A program made the translations under genes and the position numbers. The notes below the pieces were generated by a model that searched no databases, had not been told where the DNA came from, and saw only the letters and a list, made by a program, of their open reading frames with translations. From contig NC_064009.1 of the NCBI RefSeq assembly GCF_932276165.1, positions 5,890,001-5,954,000 of the forward strand: a stretch of 64,000 bases of DNA, given 5' to 3'. This document shows, in pieces, positions 36,028-46,500 of this stretch (its first letter is position 1; each line of letters begins with the position of its first letter). This DNA comes from Plutella xylostella. Its lineage: Eukaryota; Arthropoda; Insecta; Lepidoptera; Plutellidae.

Positions 36028-37006
36028 ACAGTGAAACTATAAAGTCCTGAAATTAAATGAGGGCACTGCTATCTTTCATGTAGCAACCCTATATAGCGAA
36101 ACATAACTGACTTTGATACTTGAAATTTTGCCTGTTAACTTCCTACCTATTTATGTATTTTAAAAACAACTTACCATCCACAAAAAAGCTCTTACTTACA
36201 AGCTAGAAGGTGTTAATATGAGGGCTAATAGTGAAACCAATAAATATTTATTTAGATAACGTTATTACAACTGTATAAAAAACTGGATCTGTTGACGAAG
36301 GGCACACATAGTAAAGACATCAATTTCTCTTTTTGGACGGCCAGTTCTGTTTCTTCCAGGAGTTAGAAATATTCCATATTTTGCCCTCTTTGGCACGCTG
36401 GTCCGATATAACTATAAAATAAAATAAAATAATCTTTTTGAGTTACACAATGCCCCCCAAATTCACACAATGCGAATTTAACAATGTAAGTTAACAAAAA
36501 ATATATCTTCAAGTATCAAAATGTTAAGATTTGACTCAACTGAAACCAGATGAAACCTACAATCAGTGGTATGTAAACAATGTTCGACTTGGGCTCTAAA
36601 CCTAGGTTTATCGATAAATGAAGCGTTGGTACTAATATAAAATGAGTTATTACAATTTGTACAATGCTACATACCCGTCATAGACGCTGTACGAGCGTAA
36701 ACATCCTCCAAATTCGACAAAATGTGTCCAGCTTGATGTTCCGCTAAACATTGTATTAAAACTTGATAAATAACTTCACTAGCTTGACTACGAATATTTT
36801 TCTTCATCTTCCTAATTGCAACAAAGCGTAAATTGTTGCTTTTATCTAGATTATCCTTATAATTAATAAGAAAATTCAAAAAACAGCCAACCGCCTATTG
36901 ACATAAACAATTGTTATGACTTTTATGTTTCTTTTCTAATGGTGCCAGGCTCCTGAAAATTTTAGTTCCTCAAACATTAATTTCAGGACTTTATAGTTTC
37001 ACTGTA
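36028..37006 (-). mobile_element. TA-target DNA transposon with transposase remnant
   Basis: Inverted ends CAGTGAAACTATAAAGTCCT lie at 36028 and about 37006, each bordered by TA. On the minus strand, 36879-36667 reads MKKNIRSQASEVIYQVLIQC and onward. A second piece at about 36415-36285 reads GIFLTPGRNRTGRPKREIDV, FTMCALRQQ. The second piece resembles the 'TPGKNR...DDFDMCAIRR' region found in some insect transposases. The two pieces do not join in frame, so the copy is dead. A TA target suggests the Tc1/mariner/IS630 group. Confidence 0.6.
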
Positions 37007-37256
37007 CATTAATCGAACTACGCCGTTATTATTCTGAGAGCAGAAAGGCCAAAAAAACTTTCAATGTCATCTAACTGTCATTTCAACTCATGTCACTGTC
37101 ACGTTGATTATTCGTTGGTGGTGGTTTGTTTTGCTGTTTAGTTTTAATTCGCGCGATTTAATTTTATTGAATACTATAATTTTAACCATACAGAATTTAC
37201 TATATTTCATTATAAACAAAGATTGATAGCCAAACAAGATATCCAAACCTGCAGAC

Positions 37257-40172
37257 ATGTTGTTTAAAGTGGAAGCAAGTAAATCAGAAGATGTTTCAAA
37301 CAACTTGGTGGGTCGTGAATTTGAAAGAGTTGATCTTCAATATACCGATTGCTCTAAAAGATTTTACCAAGTTTCCAGAGACTTTTCCAAGCAATATGCT
37401 CACATATATGCAGCTAGGTTGAACACCTTCAGAAATATACTTGGGGAAATAGTCAGAAAGAAATGGTCTGATAAACATAAAATCCTGAAACTCTGTGAAC
37501 TTCGCGAGAAGGGCACAACGTGCGTTATTATCGGGACACTCTTCAAACACCAGGATTTAAAGCCAAGTATTCTGAAAGAACTATCTGATGAGTTGGATAT
37601 TATTCCTCAACCAGCTAGGTTAGTACTGAACTACTTAAATTATATTAATGCTCACTATTTCATTCTTACTTCATGCTATAAATGTTGTACTTAAATGTTT
37701 CAGGACCCATTTTGTGAATGACTCAGACACCCTGGTATTGGAAGATGAGCTTCAGAGGATCAAATTGGCCGGAGGCTGTATTGATGTGCATCAAGTGGTC
37801 ACCGGGGTGGTGTGTGCCTTGTTAGGTGAGAAACTGTACCTAAAAGGAAATAGCTGGAAAGAGAATAATGTTCTAATCTCTGGATCTACTAAACAATGTA
37901 CATCATAAATACTTTTTTTACCTTTTAAAGGATCTTTGGGCAAAGTAAGCTCTTAATATATGTGATTTTTTTCTATACTTTTCAGGTTCTGAAGATGGAG
38001 ATGGATTATTTACAGTTCAAGATGTTTGCTGGCCTGAATGTAACATACAGAAGCCATTACCTAAGATTGAGGAGGATAGGTAACATTATAATGGTCTTTA
38101 TTATTACACACTATTAGCCTATGTTCTTTCCCAGGGTCTAGACCTTATGTATACCAAATTTTATTCAAATCCGTTCAGTAGTTTTGGCGTGAAAGAGTAA
38201 CAGACAGACAGACAGACACAGTTACTTTCGCATTTATAATATTAGTTAGGATTTATATTATTTATATCTGTCCACAGTACTAGTTATAATCAGTAATTGG
38301 AATTGGCTGAGAATATTTACCTTAACTTTGTTGAACATAGATGTTTCTTGGCGACTCCCTTTTACTGTTTTTTTAAATATATTTTTTATTGGAACTTAAT
38401 GCCTGTTATTGTTATACATGTTATAATTTTTTTACATGGTATTAGGCATATTTGAATCACATACAAAAATTTACAGTGGAATTCAATGCCTAACCCTAGA
38501 TGACAAAAAAAATTGTATATATTTTAAATTTCCAGATACATAGTCCTGGTATCAGGACTAAACATGGCGTCCAAGTCGGCGGAGCACTGGTTCTCCCTGC
38601 ACCTGTTCCTGGAGTGGCTCGCCGGCCTCTCCGGCTCCGAGCAGTATCAGGAGCAGCTGTCCAAGATAGCCAGGGTCATTGTGGCAGGTATATAACTTTA
38701 ATTTAATTCAGGTAGGTTATAACTTTTTTTCATTCTAAGTACTGCCAAGACAACTTAATTTGCCAACTTCATCTATGTGTTTGTTTCTGATATGTGTCGA
38801 TTTGGCAACTGATTAACAAGATCCATGGATCAAACTAAGTAGTCCTTGCTGGTTAGCATATCTGGTTCGTTTGAATACCTTTCAGCAGAAGGCATACCTT
38901 ACTTACAAGTTAGAGCTATGGTGAAAATTCGGCCCAACAGATGATTATAATGTTGGCCGAGCCATAATATAGTAAAACCTACACTGATAACTACTCAACC
39001 ACACAATCCTTCCTTTCCAGGCGGCGTATTCACGAACTACAACAGCGAGAGTGCGCTCAACGAGGCCGACGTGATCGCCTCGGCCGGGAGCGTGGACTCT
39101 CTATGCGCCGCCGCCAGCGCGGTGGCGCCGCTGGACCTCATGCCGGGCTGCCGGGACCCCGCCGGCATCATGCTGCCGCAGAAGCCGTTCCATTATTGTG
39201 AGTTTTGTGTTCTAAATCTTCCAAAATAGTATGAAAATAAGTACCAGTCATCGGCAGATAGAGTTATTGAAACTGGCAGTTAAACGCATATACATATAAC
39301 TTTTTTTGTGGTGTTTCAGGTTTATTTCCGAAAGCTGTAGAGTACAAATCGTTCAACCGCGTCTCGAATCCTTATGAGTGCGATGTCGGAGGTAATGTTA
39401 CTTTTTTATCCATTATAAACCAATTTTCTAGTGTAATAAAATTTGATTAAACCCATTTATATAATTATAATAAATATTATAATAGTCGTTGTGCGGAGAG
39501 TAATCTCAAAAATTCCCCTGAGACATAACATTTTTCACAACTTGTTATGCCATATACTGTATTTCTTAGTGACTGATGTGCATACTTATACTGTATTGCT
39601 GTTACAGGATTCCTCTGTCTAGGAACATCCGGAGAGCCAATCAAGGACATACTCCGCTACAGTAAAATCGACAACTACCTGGATGCCATGCGGAAGACGC
39701 TGCAGTGGCGCCATCTAGCCCCGACGTGCCCAGACACAGTCCCTTGCACCCCGTGCACGGAAACTGACCCGTTCACTATCTACAAATGTCCAGCCGTGTA
39801 CTTTTGTGGCAACACTGAGGAGTTCGCTACGTCTATGTATGAAGGTAAATATAAACGCAATGCTTTATAAATCTTACCCTACTGTCTCTCTTTCCGCTGA
39901 TATAAATAACCAGTTCCATGAGGAGTAGGGAGTAAGAGGTAGAGGATTATGACAATAGCCATTTTTCAGGAATGACTAAATCAAATTCAGCCGGAAATCC
40001 AGAAGGTCGCGGCCGAAGGTTCGGTGTGACGGTGATTATACAGTTTTGTTGTTTTTCAGGTACTAATGGTCAACGGGTGCGATTGGTGTGTGTCCCAGAC
40101 TTCTGTTCGACAAAAACCGTGGCTGTTGTAAATTTAGCTAATTTAGATTGTTACAGTATGTCGTTCTCTTAA
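37257..40172 (+). CDS. POLD2: DNA polymerase delta subunit 2, 8 exons
   Basis: Exons 37257-37618, 37704-37825, 37986-38079, 38536-38687, 39021-39197, 39320-39391, 39608-39844, 40060-40172; 1329 nt, 442 aa. Motifs in order: FSKQYAHIYAARLN, LCELREKGTTCVIIGTLF, LVLEDELQRIKL, VTGVVCALLG, YIVLVSGLNMASKS, DLMPGCRDPAGIMLPQKPFH, FLCLGTSGEPIKDILRYS, VYFCGNTEEF and VRLVCVPDFCSTKTVAVVNL. This is the B subunit of replicative DNA polymerase delta: an OB fold plus an inactive calcineurin-like phosphoesterase fold, which links the catalytic subunit to the others. Length is close to the human 469 aa, shorter at the C-terminus. A poly(A) signal follows at about 40188. The 362-nt first exon begins at the only upstream ATG. 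Confidence 0.96.
38137..38251 (+). mobile_element. RTE-type LINE 3' end fragment
   Basis: A short 3' fragment with 'ccgttcagtagttttggcg' and 'gtaacagacagacaga', ending 'gcatttataatattagt'. This ending is common in insect RTE-type LINEs. It lies in POLD2 intron 3; a related fragment is at 51430-51612. Confidence 0.65.
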
Positions 40173-40342
40173 ACTAAACTCTTATATTAATAAAACTGTA
40201 TTAATTTCCATAAAGGTGCGTTTTGATTAACCCTATAACGTTGAAATTATTTAAGTAGCGAGATGTACGTAGCTAGACTGCGAGGATGTGAAATCTACGT
40301 TTCGAAAGTATGTGACCGTTTCCACCAATACCCAATACTAAG
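40173..40342. terminator. POLD2: POLD2 3' UTR
   Basis: AATAAA at about 40188, 16 bp after the stop, would end the transcript shortly after. Confidence 0.5.
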
Positions 40343-40559
40343 TATAGTGCCACAAACTTATATGTTCCGGTGACAGCTCAAATAAATCTCTAATATTTCT
40401 TAATTCTATAAGATTTTAAGTTTGCTCATATTGTTATTTCGCTCTTGCGGTGTTAATAAACCCATCTAATGTTTTAAAATATAAAATTCATTAGTAAGTA
40501 ATGAGATATGGATCAATTAAGTTCGCCGTCACCGGAACAGATAAGTTTGTGGCACTATA
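40343..40559. mobile_element. MITE with TATAGTGCCACAAACTTAT ends
   Basis: About 217 bp, inverted ends of roughly 33 bp; no coding. The TA dinucleotide at the ends may be the target duplication. Confidence 0.65.
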
Positions 40560-40902
40560 TGTTGCTGTACTATTAAGATGCGCTATAAAGATGGACCGCC
40601 GTAACGCCGCCGCCAATATGCTCTGTATATAGAACGCATCCGCAGACATCCTTCAATATAAAAAAACATATTTATTTCCGTTTCCACTAGTGCTATGCTA
40701 CATGGACCAATGATTTAGGCATACCACATGCTGGTGGAAAGGCACTAGAGTTGAAAATAAAATATGTCACCAAGAGCCGCTTCCGCTTTCGAGGATGAGT
40801 GTGTCGGTAGGTCCAAATCGTCAAGGTTCGGCCGTCGTCGTGTATATGCTGCGCTCCACAGCAGAGAGCTGCTGAGCCGTCCCACTGCGGTACAAGGAAT
40901 AT
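40560..40902. other. Non-coding spacer
   Basis: A weakly GC-rich stretch without a supportable gene. Confidence 0.35.
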
Positions 40903-41724
40903 TAGGGTAACGTAACGTACCTTGGGACGCTTGTACCTCGGGACATTGATTGTATTTTAAAAACCGGCTAAATAAAAACATTAAAATTCTACCCTAGGCA
41001 TAGTATATTACTCGCTTGGCAAAACTAGTGAGTCTCGTGATCATACCAGCATCGAGTGTGTGGTGAAGACAATATGAAGTTTTTTGGAGTCAAAAGTAGC
41101 TTTTGTATAGTTTTTTGTGTTGCTTTATCTCATTGAGGCATGCTCAAAATAAAGACATGGATGTCACGTATAACTTTTCACTTATTTAATTTTATGACAT
41201 GGCAATTATCTGAAAGATTCCTATTAATTAAAAATAAAGATATTTAAATTTTGGTTAAATATTGCTTTTTTGTACCTTGGGACACGATTAAATTTGTACC
41301 TTGGGACACTGTTTCCTATAGCTTTGTACTATGGAAAATGCAAACATCTAAATAACGCCTTAAATCTCTGTTCTTATTAGTGCCAGAGTGAAACTAGACA
41401 GAAGAGAGATGCAGTAAATCAATAATAACAGAGATATAAGGCGTTATTAAGAAGTTTGCATTTTCCATAGTACAAAGCTATAGGAAACAGTGTCCCAAGG
41501 TACAAACGTGTAACGTACCTTGGGTCAAAACAAGCATTTTTACTTTTATCTTAATTTAAAAAAATCTGGCCACACTAAAGCTTTAGCACAAATACTAGTG
41601 ATAATAGATTATATACCCTACCGAATAAAGAAAATTTCACATTAATATCTTAGTTGTACGCTGCGATAGCTTCATTCAAAGTTGGGGTAGTCGAAAATGT
41701 CCCTAGGTACGTTACGTTACCCTA
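40903..41724. mobile_element. Palindromic DNA element with 'gtaccttgggac' phrases
   Basis: The ends are TAGGGTAACGTAACGTACCT and the inverted copy. The phrase 'gtaccttgggac' recurs at 40917, 40930, 41274, 41297, in reverse at 41492, and forward again at 41515. The centre is a long hairpin with arms 41293-41380 and 41421-41506. No protein is encoded. Confidence 0.7.
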
Positions 41725-41800
41725 CTGATTGAAGGAACTTCTGGAGATCTTAATCGATCGATTTTAATTTAACCGGTAAATAACGGTAGCACAACACCAC

Positions 41801-41813
41801 TGACGTGACGTCA
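41801..41813. promoter_or_regulatory. CRE-type site upstream of the ATF4 leader
   Basis: TGACGTGACGTCA contains the full palindromic cAMP-response element TGACGTCA (41806-41813), the classic CREB/ATF binding site. It lies about 100 bp before the predicted first leader exon of the bZIP gene. Binding by ATF/CREB proteins, and possible self-regulation, is inference. Confidence 0.5.
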
Positions 41814-41859
41814 ATGGCGTGCCTATTTTTTTTTCTATTACTCATCCATGGCTCGCTAA

Positions 41860-41971
41860 TCAAAGACGTATTTTTGTATTTTCTTGTGCTACTACCGCGG
41901 CAAAGATGGGTTTCTAGTTACCCCCAAGTTCGCACACGCAAGTGTGCTGTACAAATCGTTTTAAAAATGTT
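41860..41971 (+). other. crc: Predicted 5' leader exon of the ATF4 gene
   Basis: The exon is proposed from a strong donor (GTAAGT at 41972-41977) and its upstream ORFs. The left edge is unknown. It carries the 3-codon uORF at 41906-41917 and ends with ATGTT, which on splicing to 42887 reads ATG TTT GCC ATC ATG, in frame with the longer uORF. RNA evidence is needed for the transcription start. Confidence 0.5.
41906..41917 (+). other. uORF1: three-codon upstream ORF (MGF stop)
   Basis: ATG GGT TTC TAG in a good start context (A at -3, G at +4). ATF4 leaders of animals typically begin with such a tiny ORF, after which ribosomes resume scanning. A second 3-codon frame (MAR stop) lies at 41848-41859 if the transcript starts far enough upstream. 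Confidence 0.5.
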
Positions 41972-41977
41972 GTAAGT

Positions 41978-42886
41978 ATATAATTTACTGTATTTTTTGC
42001 CATTTTCTGTTTGGTTTAGGATTTCCAAGCACAAGCAGTACAAATGTCCATTCAAGCACTTTCACTCTGTTGCAACCTGCTCTTGCGACAGGCAGCAAGC
42101 AGCAAGTATCACTCGATCGACGAGTGATACTCGCCTCGTGCGGCGCGTGCCTTTCACGCTTGCATACAATTGAGCAATAACATGTCTCACTAAAGCTTGC
42201 TTTAGCACTAACTACTGGGCTGATTGTCTATATTTATAAAAGTCTGAAGCTGTTAAAATTAAGTCGTTATAATAGATAGGGTTTTAAGGTTGCATGCTTA
42301 TATTTGTTTCTGTCGTAAAAGATCATGGTCTATTTAAATGTAGCGCTTTTGTACATATGATACAAACTTAGGTTTTTAAGCTTTTAAGATAAAATAAATA
42401 AGAAAGGCTTTCATAGTTGAGATTGAGATTAAAAACACTTCACTGAATCATAAATAATTTCCTGGTAAGACAGAGACAGAGACCTGATCTTCTTCTATAG
42501 TGTAAATGCACTAAGCTAACTTCCTCCAGTGTTTTGCTACTCTTATTGCGAGGTCATTGTCCTGATTTTAAACTTACATTTTGTCAGTGACAAATCACAG
42601 AGTTAGATTAGGGTTTGCCAATGTGGTGAAAGGAATAACAGTCATATTAGCATCAGTGGCTGACTGCCCAGGGTAGGCCAGGTATCGTTAATGTGAATTT
42701 GACACATACCGCAACCTATGTTGGCTTCCCAAGAAAGTACAATATACAATAAGAAAATATGTCTTTTTTTTAAAGTGTTCACATAATGACAATAAAATTT
42801 CAAAGAATATTAAATTTATTACCTTATTTTGTGATGAGAAAGCTCTTAAAACAAAGTTATTAAAGTATGTTTGTTTTCTTTTCCAG
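41978..42886 (+). other. ATF4 leader intron 1
   Basis: It contains an 11-bp-arm hairpin at 42105-42131 and one copy of a dispersed repeat at 42583-42690. Nothing else is recognised. Confidence 0.4.
42583..42690 (+). repeat. Dispersed short repeat, copy 2
   Basis: Same family as 31150-31262 and 43083-43193; it lies just before the uORF exon. Confidence 0.5.
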
Positions 42887-42893
42887 TGCCATC

Positions 42894-43503
42894 ATGGCGT
42901 CCTCACCGATCAGCTCCAACTTACGACCACAACCATCATCTACGGACCTCGACACCACCCCCTCCCACACATCTGACTCAAGGCTTGTATTTGAATCTCA
43001 GGTATGTTGACTTCTATGTTATCTTTTGTAAGTTAGTTATACTTTGAACTTGGCTGACTTAAATGAACCCTTTACTTTTTCCTAGTGTGTTGGTGACAAA
43101 TACTACAGCTGAAGTAGGGTTTGTCACCATGGTCAAAGCATTAGCCAGTCCAATCAGTTATCATTAGCAGACTGCCCAGAGTATGCCAGACATATAAAAA
43201 GTACAGTTGATAGATCACTGGGAGAGGCATAAACTTCCTGTCTGTAAAGCTGAAACTGTATTAATTCTTGAAATATTTTTTTCAAGCATTTAGCAATTTA
43301 TAGGACAGCTCTACAATGTATTTAGATAGAAATCTAAATAGCAATCCTGAAAGAAAAAAAAACATTTATTGTGCAAAGTGCAACTATTCTTAGTTACTAA
43401 CAAATAAATCCTCTCTGCATTCCAGTCCATCAAACAACTGAACAATGAGTGCGAGCCTATGGGACTGGTCGCTGGCCTCGGCCGACGGCCTGCTCACCAC
43501 TGA
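42894..43503 (+). other. uORF2 overlapping the ATF4 start out of frame
   Basis: It begins at ATG 42894 (A at -3, G at +4), runs through exon 42887-43001, continues in exon 43426-43550 and stops at TGA 43501-43503; 61 codons (65 if started at 41967). It passes the main ATG at 43445 in the +1-shifted frame and overlaps the main CDS by 59 nt. Human ATF4 uORF2 is of nearly the same length and also overlaps the start. In that system translation of uORF2 blocks the main ORF unless eIF2 is phosphorylated. Confidence 0.75.
43083..43193 (+). repeat. Dispersed short repeat, copy 3
   Basis: Same orientation and family as the copy at 42583-42690; the two bracket the uORF exon 42887-43001. Confidence 0.5.
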
Positions 43504-46500
43504 AGAGTGCTCTTTGCTGCTCGACGCCGATATCCTCAACACCGACGATGGTATGTTCAGTAGCCAGTGTGTGGCCTTCATAATTTTCAATACTTATTTG
43601 AAATGAGGGTGTCAACTCAAGGGTTGCAGTATCTTTTTCCATTTGGTTCATTTGTCACACAGTGCTCTACCACTTGCCAGTTTAGTCTCAGTGATGTTAC
43701 CTATTTTTTGGGTTAAAGTGTATGACTTATTTAACCTCCGTCCATTATTAAAAACACCGACACGCTTAATTTAAGAACATAATCAGCCCTATATCGGTCA
43801 CTGTTGATGAATGTAGGCCTCTCCAACAATCTGTATTAGGATAAAGTCAAGTCAAGTCAGTCATCTATGCAAGAATCTCAATTTATATGTATAGAAAAAT
43901 AGCCTATCACAACACAATGCTGTCGCGGTGACGCAGTCATTTTTAGTTGAATTCGCGCAACGCGGCGGCGCGAGGTGTTGCATGATTGCCATAGACAGGT
44001 GACAGAAGCAGAAGTCATCACGTGTTCAGAATAAAGAGTCCCTATAAATAATAAGCCATAATTACTTATCACACGGTTTCCCATATTATGGAGAACCGTG
44101 TCTCTCAGGGTATTATGAAGACTGCTTCAGTATTAAAAGCTCCTGAGGCGCTCAATTTATAGTCAGATTTAGGTTTAGGCCAAATAGTTCTCAGACTGAC
44201 GTCGAATGAATATCAGTAAGACGGAAGATAGTTGAAGAATTTAATATTAATATCTTGCAATGCATTAAAATTGGGGAAAAATAGGCATCAAAACTAGACA
44301 GAATGGAAGCCAGATCTATAAATATTGACCACTCATCAAGACATCAGTCATCACTTACAATGCACAATGAATGAATTTATCATACCTAATAATAATAGTT
44401 AATTGTGGTTGGAGATGCTGTACTTATCAACTAATCGTGTACTCTGATGCGTAATTATAATAGAAAATGTCTGCCCCGATAACCTTACACTATAACCCAT
44501 AAGAATGTAACATTGTTATCAATTCTAACAGCTCCACGATTGATGATAGTCAATTAAGTATTTTATTTTATGTCCACGCAAAAATAATACATACGCAAAT
44601 ACAATACAATACAATATAACTTTATTGGTCACCACAAAAACATACAGACAATACTTATAAACTAGAGTCAATTAACAATAGGCGGCCTTATCGCAAAGAG
44701 CGATCTCTTACAGGCAACCTTAAACATGAAGAAATAGAAATAAAGAACATTAAATAAAAATTTATTATAATTTTATTAAGTACTTTAGGTTGAGAAAGGA
44801 ATGCTTCGGTGGTTTAGACACGCGGAAAGAATGAATGATGAAAGAGTGACAATGGAAATATATAGAGCAAAAGTGAGTGAATGAGTCGGGAGGGGTCGCC
44901 CTAGACGGACGTATGTCGACCAGATTGCCGACATACTAAAAAGGACTAATTTAAGAGTACCCGTAACCGACGACCATATATGCGCAGATGTATGAATGTG
45001 GAAGAAGCGAAAGAGGTGTGTCAGAATCAGAATCGTGCCCAGTGGAAATCCGTAATCTCTGCCTACCCCTCTGGGAGACAGGCGTGAGCGTGTATGTGTA
45101 TGTTAATTACTTTAGCGCCGCGTGGATCATTTGTTTGAATCCGTGTCTATATTTATTTATCTACCCCTTTAGTATTCTTCAATAGGATGGATAGGATTTG
45201 GTCGTTGTGCCTAAGGAATTGCAATATATTTTATTCAATAGAGACTATCATTATAAAACTGGTGAACACTTTTCACCGATTTCAAGTTTCTCGATCGAAG
45301 TCGATTAGGACATTATGACACACGCACACAGACAAGCTTATACCATCCCTATATATATCCCGATGCCGTGGATAAGATAAAATACGCAAACGCATAAATA
45401 TAATCTTCTGTAAATCGTTTCGTGATACTGTCCGCGATGTATTAGGTACATGTGTAAGAAATCCTGTAGCACCACTGAAATAACTAAATTGCCGCCTATT
45501 AATACCGTTTAAGTCGTAGTTCCCACTTTTTCCGTAAGACGTGGTGGCGCGGTCACTATCATAGTGAGTTTACGTTATCAACATTCAAGCGCCTGTCATT
45601 ATAGTAATAGCTCGGAAACACATGATTTAAAATTATTGCTATTATTGGCACGATAGGGGTTTTCTAACATATTCGTTAAGTCAAGTTATTCGCTTATATT
45701 ATAATTATTTAATACCTTTATTGCACAAATAATATATAAATAAGTGTACAAAGGGTGGACTTAATGCTAAAAGCATTTTCTACCAGTCAACCAACAGGAA
45801 GTACAGGAGAAACTATGTTAAAGGTGTGCAAAAAAAATAATAATGAGGAAATTGCCATGTCACTCAATAATTATAGTAATTTGTTATAGTAATTTATTAT
45901 ATGTAATTTCTTATAGTAATTTGTTACAGCTTACACAAGTGATGAATCAACTGTACCTTGTACGGAGTGTTGCATAAGGAGCTCAGAGGATTCTTGGATT
46001 CATTCTAAATAACTTTTGGAAATATGGAAAAAAGGCGAAGGCCCTTTCGACTTACTTTTAAAAGACTACACGTCCGACTGATGCGTCTCCTTAGCGTGTG
46101 ACATACACGACATGACAAGCATATCCAAGAAAAAATTAACCGTGGCCTACAGTTGTGAATTGCAAAGCATGGCCCATCACAGCCCACTGTGCACAGGAGT
46201 CTTACCGTATGCCGTTCAGCAAATATTTATTTTAATAACATAGTGAAGATTACTAACATGCTTCATTTAAATTTGCTAGAATAGAATACCTACTTACATT
46301 TTTTATTGGACACCAACAACAAGATTGTCTAATATTCTCAAACTCATACAACTACTGCTATTCTTATACACTAGTTACACTACTCTAGTACCTATCTACT
46401 AGTAATTATCTAATCGCTGTTACTCTTGGCTCCATCGAAATAATAATTCCTAATAAAAAAGCGTTCTGCGCACATAGTTATGACTTTCAATAATATCATG

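Noticed and set aside
37690..37910. Read-through of POLD2 exon 2 into intron
   Set aside because: The donor at 37826 restores the frame to GSEDGDG in exon 3, as the family requires.
40745..40981. 78-codon minus-strand ORF
   Set aside because: Runs into a transposon end at 40903; no family features.
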